64,000 bases of DNA from Lucifuga dentata (taxonomy: Eukaryota > Chordata > Actinopteri > Ophidiiformes > Bythitidae). Position numbers and translations under genes: made by a program. Location: positions 1-64,000 of the forward strand of contig VXCM01001349.1 of the NCBI GenBank assembly GCA_014773175.1. Direction: 5' to 3'. The notes beneath the pieces were generated by a model. That model worked only from the letters and a program-made list of their open reading frames with translations, ran no database searches and was not told the DNA's origin. Each line of letters starts with the position of its first letter. The stretch's first letter is position 1. This document shows positions 1-11,992 of this stretch, piece after piece.

Positions 1-164
1 TAGACTCTTGCCTTTCCTCTTTTCTCTCTGCCTACGGACACGCCTTCCTCCTCTCCTTCTTCGACCTGTATATTCTATAGACATGTTATCTTTTCTGTCA
101 TATCACCACTTTTAATGTCATCCACTTTTCCTCCATACTACATTTTATCCAGCCTTCATCTACA

Positions 165-2852
165 ATGGCATCACGTCCGCCCTCCTTCATCCCCGTCACC
201 GCTTTCCACAGGACCTCACAGGAGGATTCTCAATCAAGGGTATGTCCAGCAATCTAAAAACCGTTTAACACAAATCTTTTTCTTAGTTCTGTTGTACTTT
301 TGTAGGTCAAATCTCAGAATCAGTGATAAAACGTTTTTTTATTGTTGTTGTTGAAGAGACACTCAGCGTATCACCTCTGATAATTTATTGTGCACAATCT
401 TCTTTTTTTTTCTCACAGAAACGAGGGAAATGGTGTGCAACGCATGTCAGCATTGCGTGGAAAATTTATTACCACAAAAAAGTCAAGGTAATATTCAAAT
501 CAAAATGGCATGCAGTACATTCAAAGAATATTTTTCCTTGATCTAAAAAAAATATTTTGTCTGAAATAAAAATGCATTAAATTGGGATTTAATTGTTACT
601 TATCTAAATTTCTTTAATGTGAAAATTATTTTTATTGTTTTCTAATCAACCTAAATGTAATGATTCAAAAGGTTTTAGAAATTTGGAAATGTGTCTATAT
701 GTATATGGTCTATTGAGCTGACAGTGTAGTTTTCTGTTTTCATTACAATCTGTTTCTGGGTAGTAATTATTGCAGTAGATTTGAAGTGTATTTAGTGTGT
801 GCTTTTATATTGTTTATTGTTTTAATTTTTATCTGATCTCACTTTATGTACAGCACCCAGAGTTTTGAGATATGCACCTTTATAAATGAAAATTTATGAT
901 GATGATGATGATGATGATAATTATCATCATCATCATCATCATCATCATTATTATTCTTATTATTATTATTATTATTATTAGTAGTAGTAGTAGTAGTAGT
1001 AGTAGTAGCAAGTGTCTGCATGAAGTCTAAGAAACAGTCTGCAACATGAAATCTGTAAATGTCCTACATACCCCTTTCTGCTGCTAACCTTGGACAAGGA
1101 AAATGGGAAAATTACCATCCACCCACTCTTGTAAACATTTCATTTCAACTGACTCATCCCTGGATCCATCATGACGCGTTCCTCGCTGGATACCTCATTG
1201 ACTTTCATTTCAGACTGACTTTCTGGACTTGAGATCCTCTTACTGGATCATGGCTTAATTGCTGTTTTTATATCTTCCTGTGATTTTTGTTGTTATTTGT
1301 GTCTGTAATTTGCCTGTTTCCCCACCTCCGGCTCCTACTGCGAGGAAAGCAAATCTCTCTCTGGAGGTTTCTTCTATTTTTTTCCTTATATGAAAAGTTT
1401 TTTAGGGAGTTTTTCCCTCGTCTTCTTAGAGAGCTCAGGAACAGTTGATGTGTGGGCCTATAAAGCCCTTTGAGACATTGTATGTGATATTGGGCTGCAC
1501 GGATATACATGACTTGACTAGTTGTAAGACAGCACATATTTGGGAAGGTGTATAAAATAGTATTTTATGTTCTGGGAGTTTGCAAATACAGAAAGATCTT
1601 AATTTAGTCCATTTTGAATTTCACAACTCCTCAACATGCCCAGAAATGCAAAGAGAGTGGACCAGCTAAAGCACGATTTGTCTTTTTGAAAAAAAGAAAT
1701 ATTACATTTGTGAGCTGTATTTTGTATCTTGTTCCAAAACTAAGCTATATTTGATGCATCATTTCACAGAAAATGCGAGTGAGACCTAGTGAAATCCATC
1801 AAGAAGTGACACCTGAGCATACATCAGCCATCAGTTTCCCTGAAAACAAAAAGGTAGAACAACCCTCCTGCATCAGCCCCCATCTAGGTGAGTTCAAGGG
1901 CAAAAATGTCAGAAATGCCATTAGAAACATTATCTAAGCAAGTAAATTATTCAATCTGATCTACTTCTCACTTTTAGAGTCTTCAGTTGGACAGTCGCCA
2001 CGCAAAAACACACCTGACAGGAGTGAAGCAGGAATAAAAGCAGTAAATAAAAGCCATTTCAGCCAAGAATATTCCTGTCAGCGACTTTACACATCATCAC
2101 CAGCACTTTGCCACATCTATGCAACCAGGGAGAAACTGGAATTGGGGACATTGGAGCATATGGATGAAAAAGAGAAGCACAGAGACCACAAACAGGACAG
2201 TCGTGAAGTTGATCACAGACACAGTTTGGACTCACATGGCAGGAAAAGGCAGTCTGAGTGTGACGCCCTCATTAAAGTGAAGAGGATGAAGAAGGAAACT
2301 GAAGATGACCAGACTCATGGAGCTTTAATCAAACCATCTCCAATCAGCATGAGTCACACTTCACCTTCAGATCCATCCTCACACATAAGTGACAACCTGC
2401 CACTCCTCTACTCTAACAGAAGTAGATATAAGAGCAGCACATGCAGTACTCCTGGGGGGCTCACGCATTCTTACTCAACCGTTTCATTGGAGCCCATGTG
2501 GAATATACGTCAGAATGTGGATCTCCCCTGGAGCCAAGCCCTTCTAAGAGACTGCTGCAAAGTGAGCAGGATGCCTGAGGGAGCATGGCACAGACACACT
2601 TTTCATAACCTCCCACCTACACAGTTTCACTTCCCTCTGGCTCAGGAGGCTGCTTACCTTAGAGGAAGAGAGTTTCTAAACCTGCTTCATGAGAAGGGCT
2701 CTCCTCACTGTGGACGACATTGTTGCCACTCTGCCAACGCGGCTCATCTCCTTCATTCTGGCTTTCTGGCGACATCCTACTCAGGTGCCTCCATGGTCAG
2801 TCTGGGAAGAGAGAGCGGAACTACAGCCAGAATCACTCATTTGTGTCCATAG
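165..2852 (+). CDS. Unidentified four-exon protein-coding gene (about 378 aa)
   Basis: Exons 165-239, 419-487, 1770-1887 and 1978-2852 join in phase (75+69+118+875 = 1137 nt, 379 codons with stop) through normal GT-AG introns: GTATGT after 239, CACAG before 419, GTAATA after 487, CACAG before 1770, GTGAGT after 1887, TTTAG before 1978. The start MASRPPSFIPVTAFHR is chosen because it precedes an in-phase donor; the frame is open upstream, so a further 5' exon is possible. Exon 2 encodes a basic segment with WCATHVSIAWKIYYHKK. Exon 4 begins with a charged, Lys/Arg/Asp/His-rich region containing KRQ and KVKRMKK (NLS-like), followed by a His/Cys/Leu-rich region with AYLRGREFL. This suggests a nuclear protein, but I recognise no named family. 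It converges on HINFP. The stop TAG at 2850-2852 sits at the edge of a dispersed repeat, so the C-terminus may be altered. Confidence 0.6.
898..1008. repeat. Compound trinucleotide microsatellite (GAT)n-(ATC)n-(TTA)n-(GTA)n
   Basis: Runs of GAT, ATC, TTA and GTA follow each other. The GAT and ATC runs are reverse complements and can fold into a hairpin. The tract lies in intron 2 of the unidentified + strand gene. Its minus-strand frame reads as homopolymeric Thr/Asn/Asp/His and is not coding. Confidence 0.9.
1286..1520. repeat. LINE-like 3' end, degenerate
   Basis: The blocks CTGGAGGTTTCTTCTA, GGGAGTTTTTCCCTCGTC and TATAAAGCCCTTTGAGAC occur in this order. That order resembles the 3' terminus of common teleost LINE-type repeats, in intron 2 of the unidentified gene. 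Assignment is from memory of the motif order; the clade is uncertain. Confidence 0.45.
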
Positions 2853-3250
2853 AGGTGGAAAGTAACTAAGTACATTTACTCAAGTACTGTAGAGTTTTGT
2901 CACGTTTCCTTCCTAGTGTCATCATTTCCTTATTTTTTTCTCTATTTTTGTTTTCTTCCTTCCATATTTTTTATTTCTTTCCTATTTTGTCTTTCTTTCC
3001 TTTTAGCTCTTTATTTCCCACTTTCAATTCTTATTTCTTTCCTTCAGCCCTTCCTTTTTCCTTCCCTTTGCTCTTTCCTCCCTTTCCTTCTTCAACTAGT
3101 TCAGTCAGAACTTGTATGTATAATTTGGGGAATTTTCATTATTATATTACACATTCTTCACAATGACTACTTTTTACTATATACTTCAATAATTTACTGC
3201 CAATATATGTATACTTTTACTTAAGTAAAACTATAAATGCAGGACTGAGT
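2852..3250. repeat. Dispersed teleost-type repeat with AAGTAACTAAGTACATTTAC-like end
   Basis: The left edge (GGTGGAAAGTAACTAAGTAC, then ACTCAAGTACTGTA) and the right edge near 3220-3235 (CTTTTACTTAAGTAAAA) are partly inverted relative to each other. They match a very common fish interspersed sequence as I remember it. The middle is a CT-rich tract (about 2900-3100). No transposase is visible. Boundaries are approximate. Confidence 0.5.
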
Positions 3251-3516
3251 ATGTTTCATGGTTACTTTTACTTTATTTTTACAGCACTTAAGAAGCCTAA
3301 TCTTACGCCACAATTTCCCAATAATAGCTCTAACGCCTTAACAGTTCCTACAGAACAGCTTGGCAATCATAAAAATCTTAGCATACTGTCACATGCACAT
3401 CATTCCAATTAGAAAAAAAAAAAAAAAAAANAAAAAAAAAAAAAAAAACATGAGAAATTAAATGGTAACAGCTCAATAAATCAAACAGATCAAACAGGTG
3501 GAAAAAGTTGATTGAC

Positions 3517-3762
3517 TTACTTTACAGGAGCAAAACAAGTTGAACATGAAGTCCATCCTCCTGTTGCTGAGATGATTCGGAGTCCATTTTCTGCTTTACT
3601 TTTTAATTCCTTCTCTGCTGCAATCAAAGCAAATCTATCAAAATCTGAAAGTTTGGCATTTGCTGTGACCTGCTTTAAGACTGTTAAACTTCCAAGATCA
3701 GAAAACTGTTCCTGTATAGTGGCAACGTCTTTCCTATGCTTTGGTTTTCTGTATCTAATCAC
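3517..3762 (-). other. Possible orphan exon or gene fragment (unidentified)
   Basis: An 81-codon open frame on the minus strand has balanced, non-repetitive composition: RYRKPKHRKDVATIQEQF, then DLGSLTVLKQVTANAKLSDF. Its last codon AAG is split by an apparent donor GTAAGT (end near 3522), so it could be an internal exon. No acceptor or partner exon was found upstream on the minus strand before HINFP. It lies between the convergent + strand gene and HINFP. It may be an exon of an unseen gene, a pseudogene fragment or part of a mobile element. Confidence 0.25.
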
Positions 3763-4888
3763 ACCACTCGGGTGTTGGTCTCACTTTTTTCATCAAGTCT
3801 CACTTTTCATTGAAAGTTGAGTCTGAAAAATGACAAGGTGTGTTTGTGAGTTCTTTAACTCCAAAATACAACACTCCTGAAATCTAATTTCTCTGCAATT
3901 CTTGATATCAGGAGTTTAGATTGTAAAATGTATTTCTAAATGGACCGATTGTGATACAAACACAAAGATTTGTTTTTCTTAACATTATTGGAAAATTACC
4001 TCAGCAATTTTAGTCAATCTACAGCATTTTTTAAAGTGTTGCAGACTCATTGCATGTGGACACTAATGAATTTGATCTTGCACATATCTATCAAACTCCG
4101 TGAGAAAACTGTGCTGAAAAATAAGTGTAATGTTACAACCAGGTGCAAAATAAGACGCTGATAAGCTATAAAACTCTCTATGGAGTGATGGGAGCTGGTC
4201 AGATGACATCGCTGCTCACGTTAGAGACAATATAGATTTTTAGAAATCTATAAATCTTAATTCAGTTATAAAAATGGCATCCTGTAATAGCTGAAACCTT
4301 AAAAAATCCAAAAATAGCTTTATTTTTATTTGTTTGCTTGTTTGTTTTCCAAAACTATTAAAATAACATATTGTATAAATGAAGATGAATTTACACACTG
4401 AATTTATAAAATCAGTCAAAGTTTCACTTGGCAAATTTAGCTATAATCTAAAAATATAAAAATACCCTTCGTAGGATTGCATAAAATTTCACAGAAAATG
4501 TAACATTGAAACATGAAACAAACAAAACATGAAACCGACTGTTTCATGTTTCCTATGTTCTGTTTCCTAGAACATGTTTCTTATGTTCCTATGTGCTCTC
4601 TCACCTGATAACACCTGAGCTCTCATCATAAAGCTCAGATGCTGGAGAGACTTTGTGGCCTATAAAACTGCTGTAGAACTATCAGTTTAATTTGTAATAC
4701 GTATATACTGTAAGTCTGCTGACTTGTTGCCATCTTAACTCATCTCCAGTGACAACATCACTAAACTCCAGTACAGAACATACTAAATGAGACAAACCAG
4801 GCCTGTCCTGACACCTGCAAGATGGCAGGTTTGATGTTCCATTTGAAACTGGAACATGAAGATGCATGAAGATGGTGCAGTGCAGGGA

Positions 4889-7800
4889 TTACACCACATC
4901 CATGCCCAGACCCCTGGCAACCTCAGTCAGGGCCTGGACTGCTCCAGATGTCCCACTAGAGTCACACTCTTCCTGACGTAGTCCTTCAGGCTCGTCCTCA
5001 ATGTGAGGAATGGTGCTCATGACGCAGTAGACAGGAGAGTCACTGCTCCTGGGGCTGGGCTGGGATGAAACGTCCTCACCACCAGAAAACTCTGACGAAT
5101 CAGAGAAGGTGGAGCTGGAGGAGTCAGAGGACGAGCCTGTGGGAGAACTTCGGCCGCTTTCTGATGTGACAGCGGCCCTCTTTGTCCTGCTGCTGGTTCG
5201 AGGGTTCTTCCGAAGGTCCTGGGGCTTTTTGCCCATGTTTTTCATGATCTGCTTTGTGACCTCCACAGTCTCAAACCTCACCATGTTCAACTTTAGGAAA
5301 CCATCTTTATCCTTTCTGTATCTACAGAGACAAAATATAAACAAATAAGTGTCTTTTTTTTTTTTTAAATCACATCACATAACCTCTTTAATGACTGATG
5401 CCTGCAAAGACAAGTCGAGCAAAGAACTTTTTGTTGTTTTAGTGGTAATTGGCTGTTATGACATACCTAAAGCGGGAATGCCCAGAAGGCCACTTCAGCT
5501 CGTGCTTCTTACGCAGGTGAAGGGTGAGAGTATAACACCAGGAGAAGACCTTATCACAGATATGGCATTTATATTTAGAGATCACCCCAGGCTGTTAGTG
5601 AAGATCATAACAGAGCATTATCATAATCGAACAAAGATTACAGCAGGATCGAAGAATTACTGAAGAACAGCTCATAAGGAACCTCAAAGGAGGCAGACAT
5701 AATGATGCTGGATTTCTTGGTGCTGACGAACCTCATGGACTCTCTTGAAATGCTGGTTCATGGTTGGTAATGTGTAACAGGAATAGTCACAGCCCTCCAC
5801 TCTGCAGTGATACATGGTTCCCTCATTGTGGATGTCTGTGTGTTTTTGTAGATCCCTCTGGTTCTTAAAGCTGTAAAAGTTCACAGATGTGGAACATTAT
5901 TTTCTGATGCTGAACTTATATTTATTAGCCAAGTCCTATATAGAAGTACATGAAAAGTGGATTAAAGTTTACCTAGAGTTTCAGTTGTAATTTATACAAA
6001 GGTAAATTATAATTACTATCAAAATGTATTTTTATTTTCTATAGCCATTAATAGTAGTATTTCTTGATGTTCCATGTTTGTTTGTTTTCTATATTAAAGT
6101 CATAAAAATTATAAAATATGCCAGAGACCCTTCAAAAACATATGAAAAACAACTATATAGATATCTATATATATAGATATCTATATATCTATATAGATAT
6201 CTATATATACATAAAAATAATCAGCTTTTTGAAGATCTACCTTTTGTCACAGAAGTCACATGGGAAGGGTCGCTCATCACAGTGGCGAAACCTGATGTGG
6301 ATCTTCACAGCTCCCAGAGTGGTGCAGGACATGTCACAGATGGGACATTTCACATTATTCACTGGAAGTGAAAGATACAAAATACTGTCAAAGCAAAACA
6401 TAAAATAATAGGTGTCCTGAAATAGCTGACAACCAATCAGCTAATAGATCTTCTCCACACGTTACTACTGATCAACCTTTTCAGTCTCATCAATCACATG
6501 ATAGCCCTACATTCATTATTTAGTCTAATGTGCCATTTGAGGTTAAATGAATACTTTTTTTTTTTTTAATATATATATAATATAAAAGAGAACAAGCCAC
6601 CACATCCTTGAAATGGCTTTGGTGTTTTTAATTACAGCATTTCTGGGAACACAGAACTTTTTTTGGCAAACAATCAGATAATTCACTGAGGGGAGACATG
6701 GCTTCACCTGAGCTGATTTCAGCAGAAACAGGGAAACGCTGACATCAAATTGGCGGAACAAAGCGCAATCTGAGGAATTTCTGAATCCAACTGACTGCAG
6801 GATGCAAAGACAGAAGACTTGGCACAAGTCAATGCTCATCCTCCTGGTAATTGAGCTACTTAAAAGCAAAAAATCATTACCATGCTGACGCACATGATCC
6901 CTTAAAAGCCTCTCATTGGCAAAACCTTTGCCACAATGTTCACATTCCAGGGACTCTGTTTCGAAGAGGTAGATACATAAACAGTTAGCATGATTCTGCA
7001 ATACATCATAGGGCTAGAAAAGTTATCAAAATCAAAGTAGTCTTCTTACCCACTGGCTCTGCTTGCCTGTGGAGGTGGTCAAACAACTTGGTGTTGCTGG
7101 AGAACATACTGCCGCATGTAGGACAGGCCACAACTCTCTCCTGTGTGTGGCTCCGCATGTGTTCTCTCAAACGATACTTTATCTTGAAGAAGGCATCACA
7201 GCCTGTAATGGGAACACAAGGAGAAGATCACAGCTAAAACTTAGTTGACCATAGACCAAACTATACCAGAACCGGTAAGATCTGTAACCTGTTTTACTCG
7301 GTCATACCTCTCCAATGGCAGAAGAGAGCCTGCTGCTGGTGTGAGAGAGGCTGTTTCTCAGCACTTTCAACATGGTTGTCCACATGTCGGTAAAACCACT
7401 CAGGATTGTTGAATGTACTCTGTACAACACAAAAGTATTCTGTTTAATCAGCAAGTCGATATATCATATATTATGTGACTCTAATTATCTTAAAATAAAT
7501 TGTAAATATACCCACATCACAGTGCTCCCACTGGCAAACATGTCCATCTGATCCTTCAGGGACCAAGTTGTTGCTGTGCAAGCCCTCGCTGCAGCCGGGC
7601 AGGTCAGGACGGGATTTCAGCAGCTGTGTCCCGATGAACTTCAGCTTACCGTGATAGTTGTGGAAATATGCATGAACCTCGAGCTCTGCAGGGCTGCGCA
7701 TGGCCAAAAACTCACATCCATTCCACAGACAAGCATATTCATCTAAACAAGGTGGAACAATGAGTATTTATTGTAATGAAGAATGGAGGGTTACTCTGGG

Positions 7801-8521
7801 ATGTACCAAGACAGACAAATTCTACATGAGTTGTATCAAATTGGAACTCATTCAAGAACAAATAATCACACACGTTTCCTCATTTGGCTGTGTGTTTTTT
7901 AAAATTCATGCTGGCTCCAACAGCTACAGTCAGAGCTCAAACACAACCATTTCTCATACTCAAGGTCTGCAGAGTTTAAACTACTTTATACAAAGGAAAA
8001 CTATAATTATGATCATTATTTATTAAAATATTGGATATGCATAAATATGCACTCCAAGCTACTGTGTCAAAACCAGAACACAAATTAAAATATTCCTCAT
8101 ATTTATGGATATTTATTCTATTAAGTTGATAAGAGTTTGCTTGATCTACGTCTGATATTAACTATCATTCTGCATAGTCTGGATTATTTTAACCTTCTTC
8201 TTGCCTGAGTTACCAAACTACGTATGAAGCACCTCTTTCTCTAACTGATCCTGTAATTTTATCATCCACTCCTTCTTAGCATGCAAGCATATGATCACAT
8301 CGGCTTTAATTAGAAATTATGTAAGACAAATTAAATACTGATAGCATCCAAAGGTTTCTTCCTCACTCACCCAGTTCCTCTAAAGCATCTCTGTCTCCTA
8401 AGTAGTCCTTTAGATGCAGAGCCATGTGGTCGCTGAGCTCCTCCATTGTGTGGCCCTTGAATCTACACGCTGCCCACTCACAGGTCACCACGAAGCTGTC
8501 AAGTCTCTTATTTGCCATCAT
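4889..8521 (-). CDS. hinfp: Histone H4 transcription factor HINFP (C2H2 zinc finger)
   Basis: Nine coding exons in transcript order: 8371-8521, 7516-7742, 7308-7419, 7050-7202, 6881-6955, 6241-6361, 5732-5870, 5467-5591, 4889-5321. They sum to 1536 nt (511 aa; human about 517) with every phase consistent. About ten C2H2-type units follow, e.g. [47 protein letters not shown] and [12 protein letters not shown]; then the conserved C-terminal motif [20 protein letters not shown] and a Ser-rich acidic tail ending GLGMDVV. HINFP is a nuclear factor that binds histone H4 promoters at the G1/S transition (family knowledge). The ATG at 8521 is used because upstream in-frame codons lack ATG. The donor after the seventh exon (GAG then GTTCGT) is weak. 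Promoter-like sequence lies at 8.6-9.2 kb. Confidence 0.93.
6153..6210. repeat. AT-rich palindromic microsatellite (ATATAGATATCT)n
   Basis: Alternating ATATAG and ATATCT units are self-complementary. The tract lies in a HINFP intron just downstream of the exon at 6241-6361, within about 30 bp of its donor. The overlapping plus-strand ORF ([12 protein letters not shown]) is a translation of the repeat. Confidence 0.9.
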
Positions 8522-8639
8522 AGTTGTGACGAAAGTGTGTTTCGCTGCTGCTGCTGTACACACACACAGCTGCAGTAACTGTAACAGAACATAAAAGCGA
8601 AAAATGCAGGTTGCTTGTCTTTAATAGGAATATTATGTT

Positions 8640-9140
8640 AATGCTAAACTCATTTACTCAGATAAAGTTAGCTAGCTAATATTTCAAATCAATGTTAACG
8701 TGAAAATCATTGGAGTTGTTTGTAGGTCGTGCTAACGTTCGTTACAAAATTTTTATTCTAAACGTTAGCTACCGTTACCAGTTGAGGAAAAGAGCAGTTA
8801 GTGATTTCTGTCTTAATACGTGTTTATATTCAGGTTAGTCTTATCTTTTAGCTAATAGGGTAGCTAAGGCTAAACCTGTGAAAAAGGTTTCACCCTCTCC
8901 TCACTTTCTCTCGGATTTTGTTCTAAATGGGTGACTAATTATCTTTTTAACGTGGGGTATCGTTGAGATCTGACCGTGGGCATTGTAGACACACAGCAGC
9001 GTTTCTGGCAAACAATAATAAAAGGAAATTTTCTTACGAATATTAGTTGCCTCCGAAATCAAACTCTATATTGCTTGCTAATTTTTCCCTCTCCTGTTTA
9101 TGTTTATTTCCTGGCAGGGGAAAGAAACCGGAAGTGGTTC
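8640..9140 (-). promoter_or_regulatory. hinfp: Putative HINFP promoter / 5' UTR region
   Basis: Upstream of the HINFP start there is a cluster of GTTAGCTAGCTA, GTTAACGTG, GCTAACGTTCG and AACGTTAGCTACCG motifs (8660-8790), and a consensus ETS/GABP site CCGGAAGTG at 9128-9136. No TATA box was recognised. The transcription start is not determinable from sequence; the region is inferred to be regulatory from its position and motif density. Confidence 0.4.
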
Positions 9141-9935
9141 TTCATCTCACGAGTTACACTTAAAGAAAAAGTGCACAGCGACACCTACTGGACCGACGGA
9201 TATAAAGTCATGGCGTAAAGTTATCTAAACATAATTTCGAACAGACTTGTTTCAGAGATAGAAAAGGGAATTTAATTGTGCCCAGACTGAACAGAGTCTG
9301 AGATAGTGGTTGATGTTTTGGTCGCATGGTGAATATTACAGTAGATTAATTTAATCAGCAACAAATGGCAGCATATCTAAAATAAACTTGAATTCCGTAC
9401 TATGTGTCGACAGGGTTACAAAGTAGAAAACAGAACAAAACACAATTTAACATAATATTTAGTGTAACGCATTTACTGGGATAAACTACTACATGAGAGC
9501 TAGTGACTGATGTGAAAATTACTCTAAATACCTGACCTGTAAGGAGCAGGAGTCCAAAATTACTTTAATAAACTAGACACCACATAGCTTATCTCATACA
9601 GACTGAATCTGCAGGACGAATACACTTGATAAAAAGATAAAGGGTGGAGTCAGATATGCATTTACAACAGCAGTCTTGCATTTGTTTTATTTCAGTGAAT
9701 CACAGCAGTGGTGAATTTTCTGCAATTTCTTCTCCAGTTTTCTTACTCTTTTTGTTTCAATATACACTTCAGGGCTGCATGTAAAAGAAAATGAAAATTT
9801 GTTGAATTTTTTTATTTTTTTATTTTTATTTTTTGATAGTTTGCTTGTGTTGGACTGACCTGCTTCTGTCTGGATAAAATATCTTGTCCACTGTCTAGAG
9901 GTCATAGTTTGCTGACTATTGGTGCCACACTCTTC

Positions 9936-10260
9936 TCACAATCAATCAATCAATCAATCAATCAATCTTTATTGTCCCCAAAGGGAAATTCTGGTTTGCA
10001 GCCAGGTAAAAACAACCACAACAACAGAGACATTCAGTTCGTGTATACACAAATTAAGAACATCATCTGCAATATAACACAAAAACACGGCAATATATTC
10101 TCTATTCTCAAGCCTCACTCCACTCAATTTATGACCTAGGAACAAACGAGTTCATCAGTCCTATTGCTTGAGGAACGATGATGTAAACCATCTCGTCAGG
10201 ACCCTGAAACGACAGCCAGATGGGAGCAAGCCATGATAGCCTGAGCTTTCATAAGAACCT
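9936..10260. repeat. Retrotransposon-type repeat with (ATTG)n tail
   Basis: A (CAAT)n run at 9940-9966 is followed by TTTATTGTCCCCAAAGGGAA. Read on the minus strand this is the usual teleost retroelement end: CCCC..GGGGA-CAATAAA followed by a microsatellite tail. Sequence to about 10260 (TTGCTTGAGGAACGATGATG and onward) resembles the body of the same repeat. A second copy lies at 47048-47160. Confidence 0.55.
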
Positions 10261-11803
10261 TCTTGTGAAGATGGATTTGATTGGTTCCAGTAATTTTGCT
10301 TGCTACTTTGACAAGGGAAAACTATATATGAAGTAAATATGACAGAATATATTGTACAATATATTGTATATATTGTACTTTTTCAATGTACACTTTAAAA
10401 TAGCCATATCTGTTTTAGTGCTCAAGGCTCTAATAAATCATTAAACACACCTTACAATAAGCAGGAATGACAATGGGTGTTTAAAACAGGACAAAAATGG
10501 ACATACAAAATATATTTCCCAGTGTAGCATTTTGTCGATTTTTTTCAATGAACGAAAGTAATTTCTTGAGTAATATTATAACCAGGCAGACAAGTCTTCC
10601 AGAGAGGGGACATTGCACAGACTGGTCCAGTGCCATCTCTGATCTAATATTCAATATTTCATGCTGCTCTGAAAACATAAGCAACCATAGCAACTGAATA
10701 ATTCATGTGGTTTTATGTCAGGATGACTGATTCACAAGAAAATGACCACATGCATGCGAAAGACTCTCAGTTAATAAACTGAGAAAAAAAAAATCAAATG
10801 CTTCCATTTTTCAATTGTCCTCTGTGCTTTTTAGTGTTCCCTCAGATGTAATTGTTCTTTTTTTTTAAAGATTTGTTTTCATGAATAAATTAATCCACAA
10901 ATGACAAGTGATGTGCAATGCAGTATTTACTCCAGATTCTTAGTGCATGGATCAAAGTGAGCAAACAGTGCTATATAATCTCCAACAAAACGTTTGTAGC
11001 CTCGTTCAACATGATCATGCGTGTTTGTGTAGGATTTGAATACTAAGCTGACTTTACATGAAATATAGATACTATATGTGCATGTAGTTTGAGAATGAGT
11101 GTGCATGAAATCCAAGTCTGACAATGACCTTAGACCTCATTTCCAAAAAAAGAATTTCAAACAGATCAGATATAATCAAACGCACACTGATAAGATGAAA
11201 AATAAATAAGTATGCTTGACTATCCAGTTAAAAACCTGCTTCGAAGCTAAATCCTTTGCCAGGAATATGTTTTAGGTAGCCATTACCACCAAGTTTATGA
11301 TTTCTCAAAAAAAGTAAATGTAATTTTATAATGCTCTCTGCCTGTTTGTTAGCAATGCTTTGCAAGGAGGGAATGATGATTTTACAAGGAGAAGACCTGA
11401 TTGGTTAAAATTATTTGATTAGAACATTGAGCAGCTGTGCAGCTCAGCAACTTGTGCTATTGATCTTTTCACTGCTAATGTTTCATCAATTTCCTATTTT
11501 GTTTTTAAAAGTTAAATAACAAAGGTTATTATGAAAAAAATCCCTCACAATGTGTGTACAACACTAAAATACTATGAAAAGACTGAATAATAATGTATAA
11601 TCCAAGGGGAAAAAAAACAACATTTACAAACACCAGTTGTTACAAAAAAGGATGCAATAAGCCACAACACGACTCTGTAACACCAGTTTAACCATTTTAA
11701 TCTGCATTCATTCAGAGCAAGCTGAGAATACAAGCACAAAATCACAAAATGTCTGTAGTGGTATGACAATGTCATATTATCGCTTCACTCAGGCCTGACC
11801 ACN

Positions 11804-11931
11804 CACACACACACACACACACACACACAGTCCAGACCAGACAGCATATAAGCATATAGCACCAGGGAGTTGGAGCACTTATCAGCACTTCTAATGGCTG
11901 TGTCAGGATAGCAGGCAGCAGGATGTAAGGG

Positions 11932-11990
<59 letters not shown>
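11804..11990. repeat. Two CA/CT microsatellites
   Basis: A (CA)n run starts right after the n at 11803. A (CT)n(CA)n run occupies 11932-11990. The adjoining minus-strand ORF MCVCVCVC is a translation of the repeat. Confidence 0.9.

Positions 11991-11992
<2 letters not shown>

Noticed and set aside
839..1021. Minus-strand ORF rich in Thr, Asn, Asp and His
   Set aside because: It is a direct translation of the trinucleotide microsatellite.
2897..3224. Two plus-strand Phe/Ser/Leu-rich ORFs resembling membrane proteins
   Set aside because: They translate a CT-rich tract in a dispersed repeat; no splice or start context.
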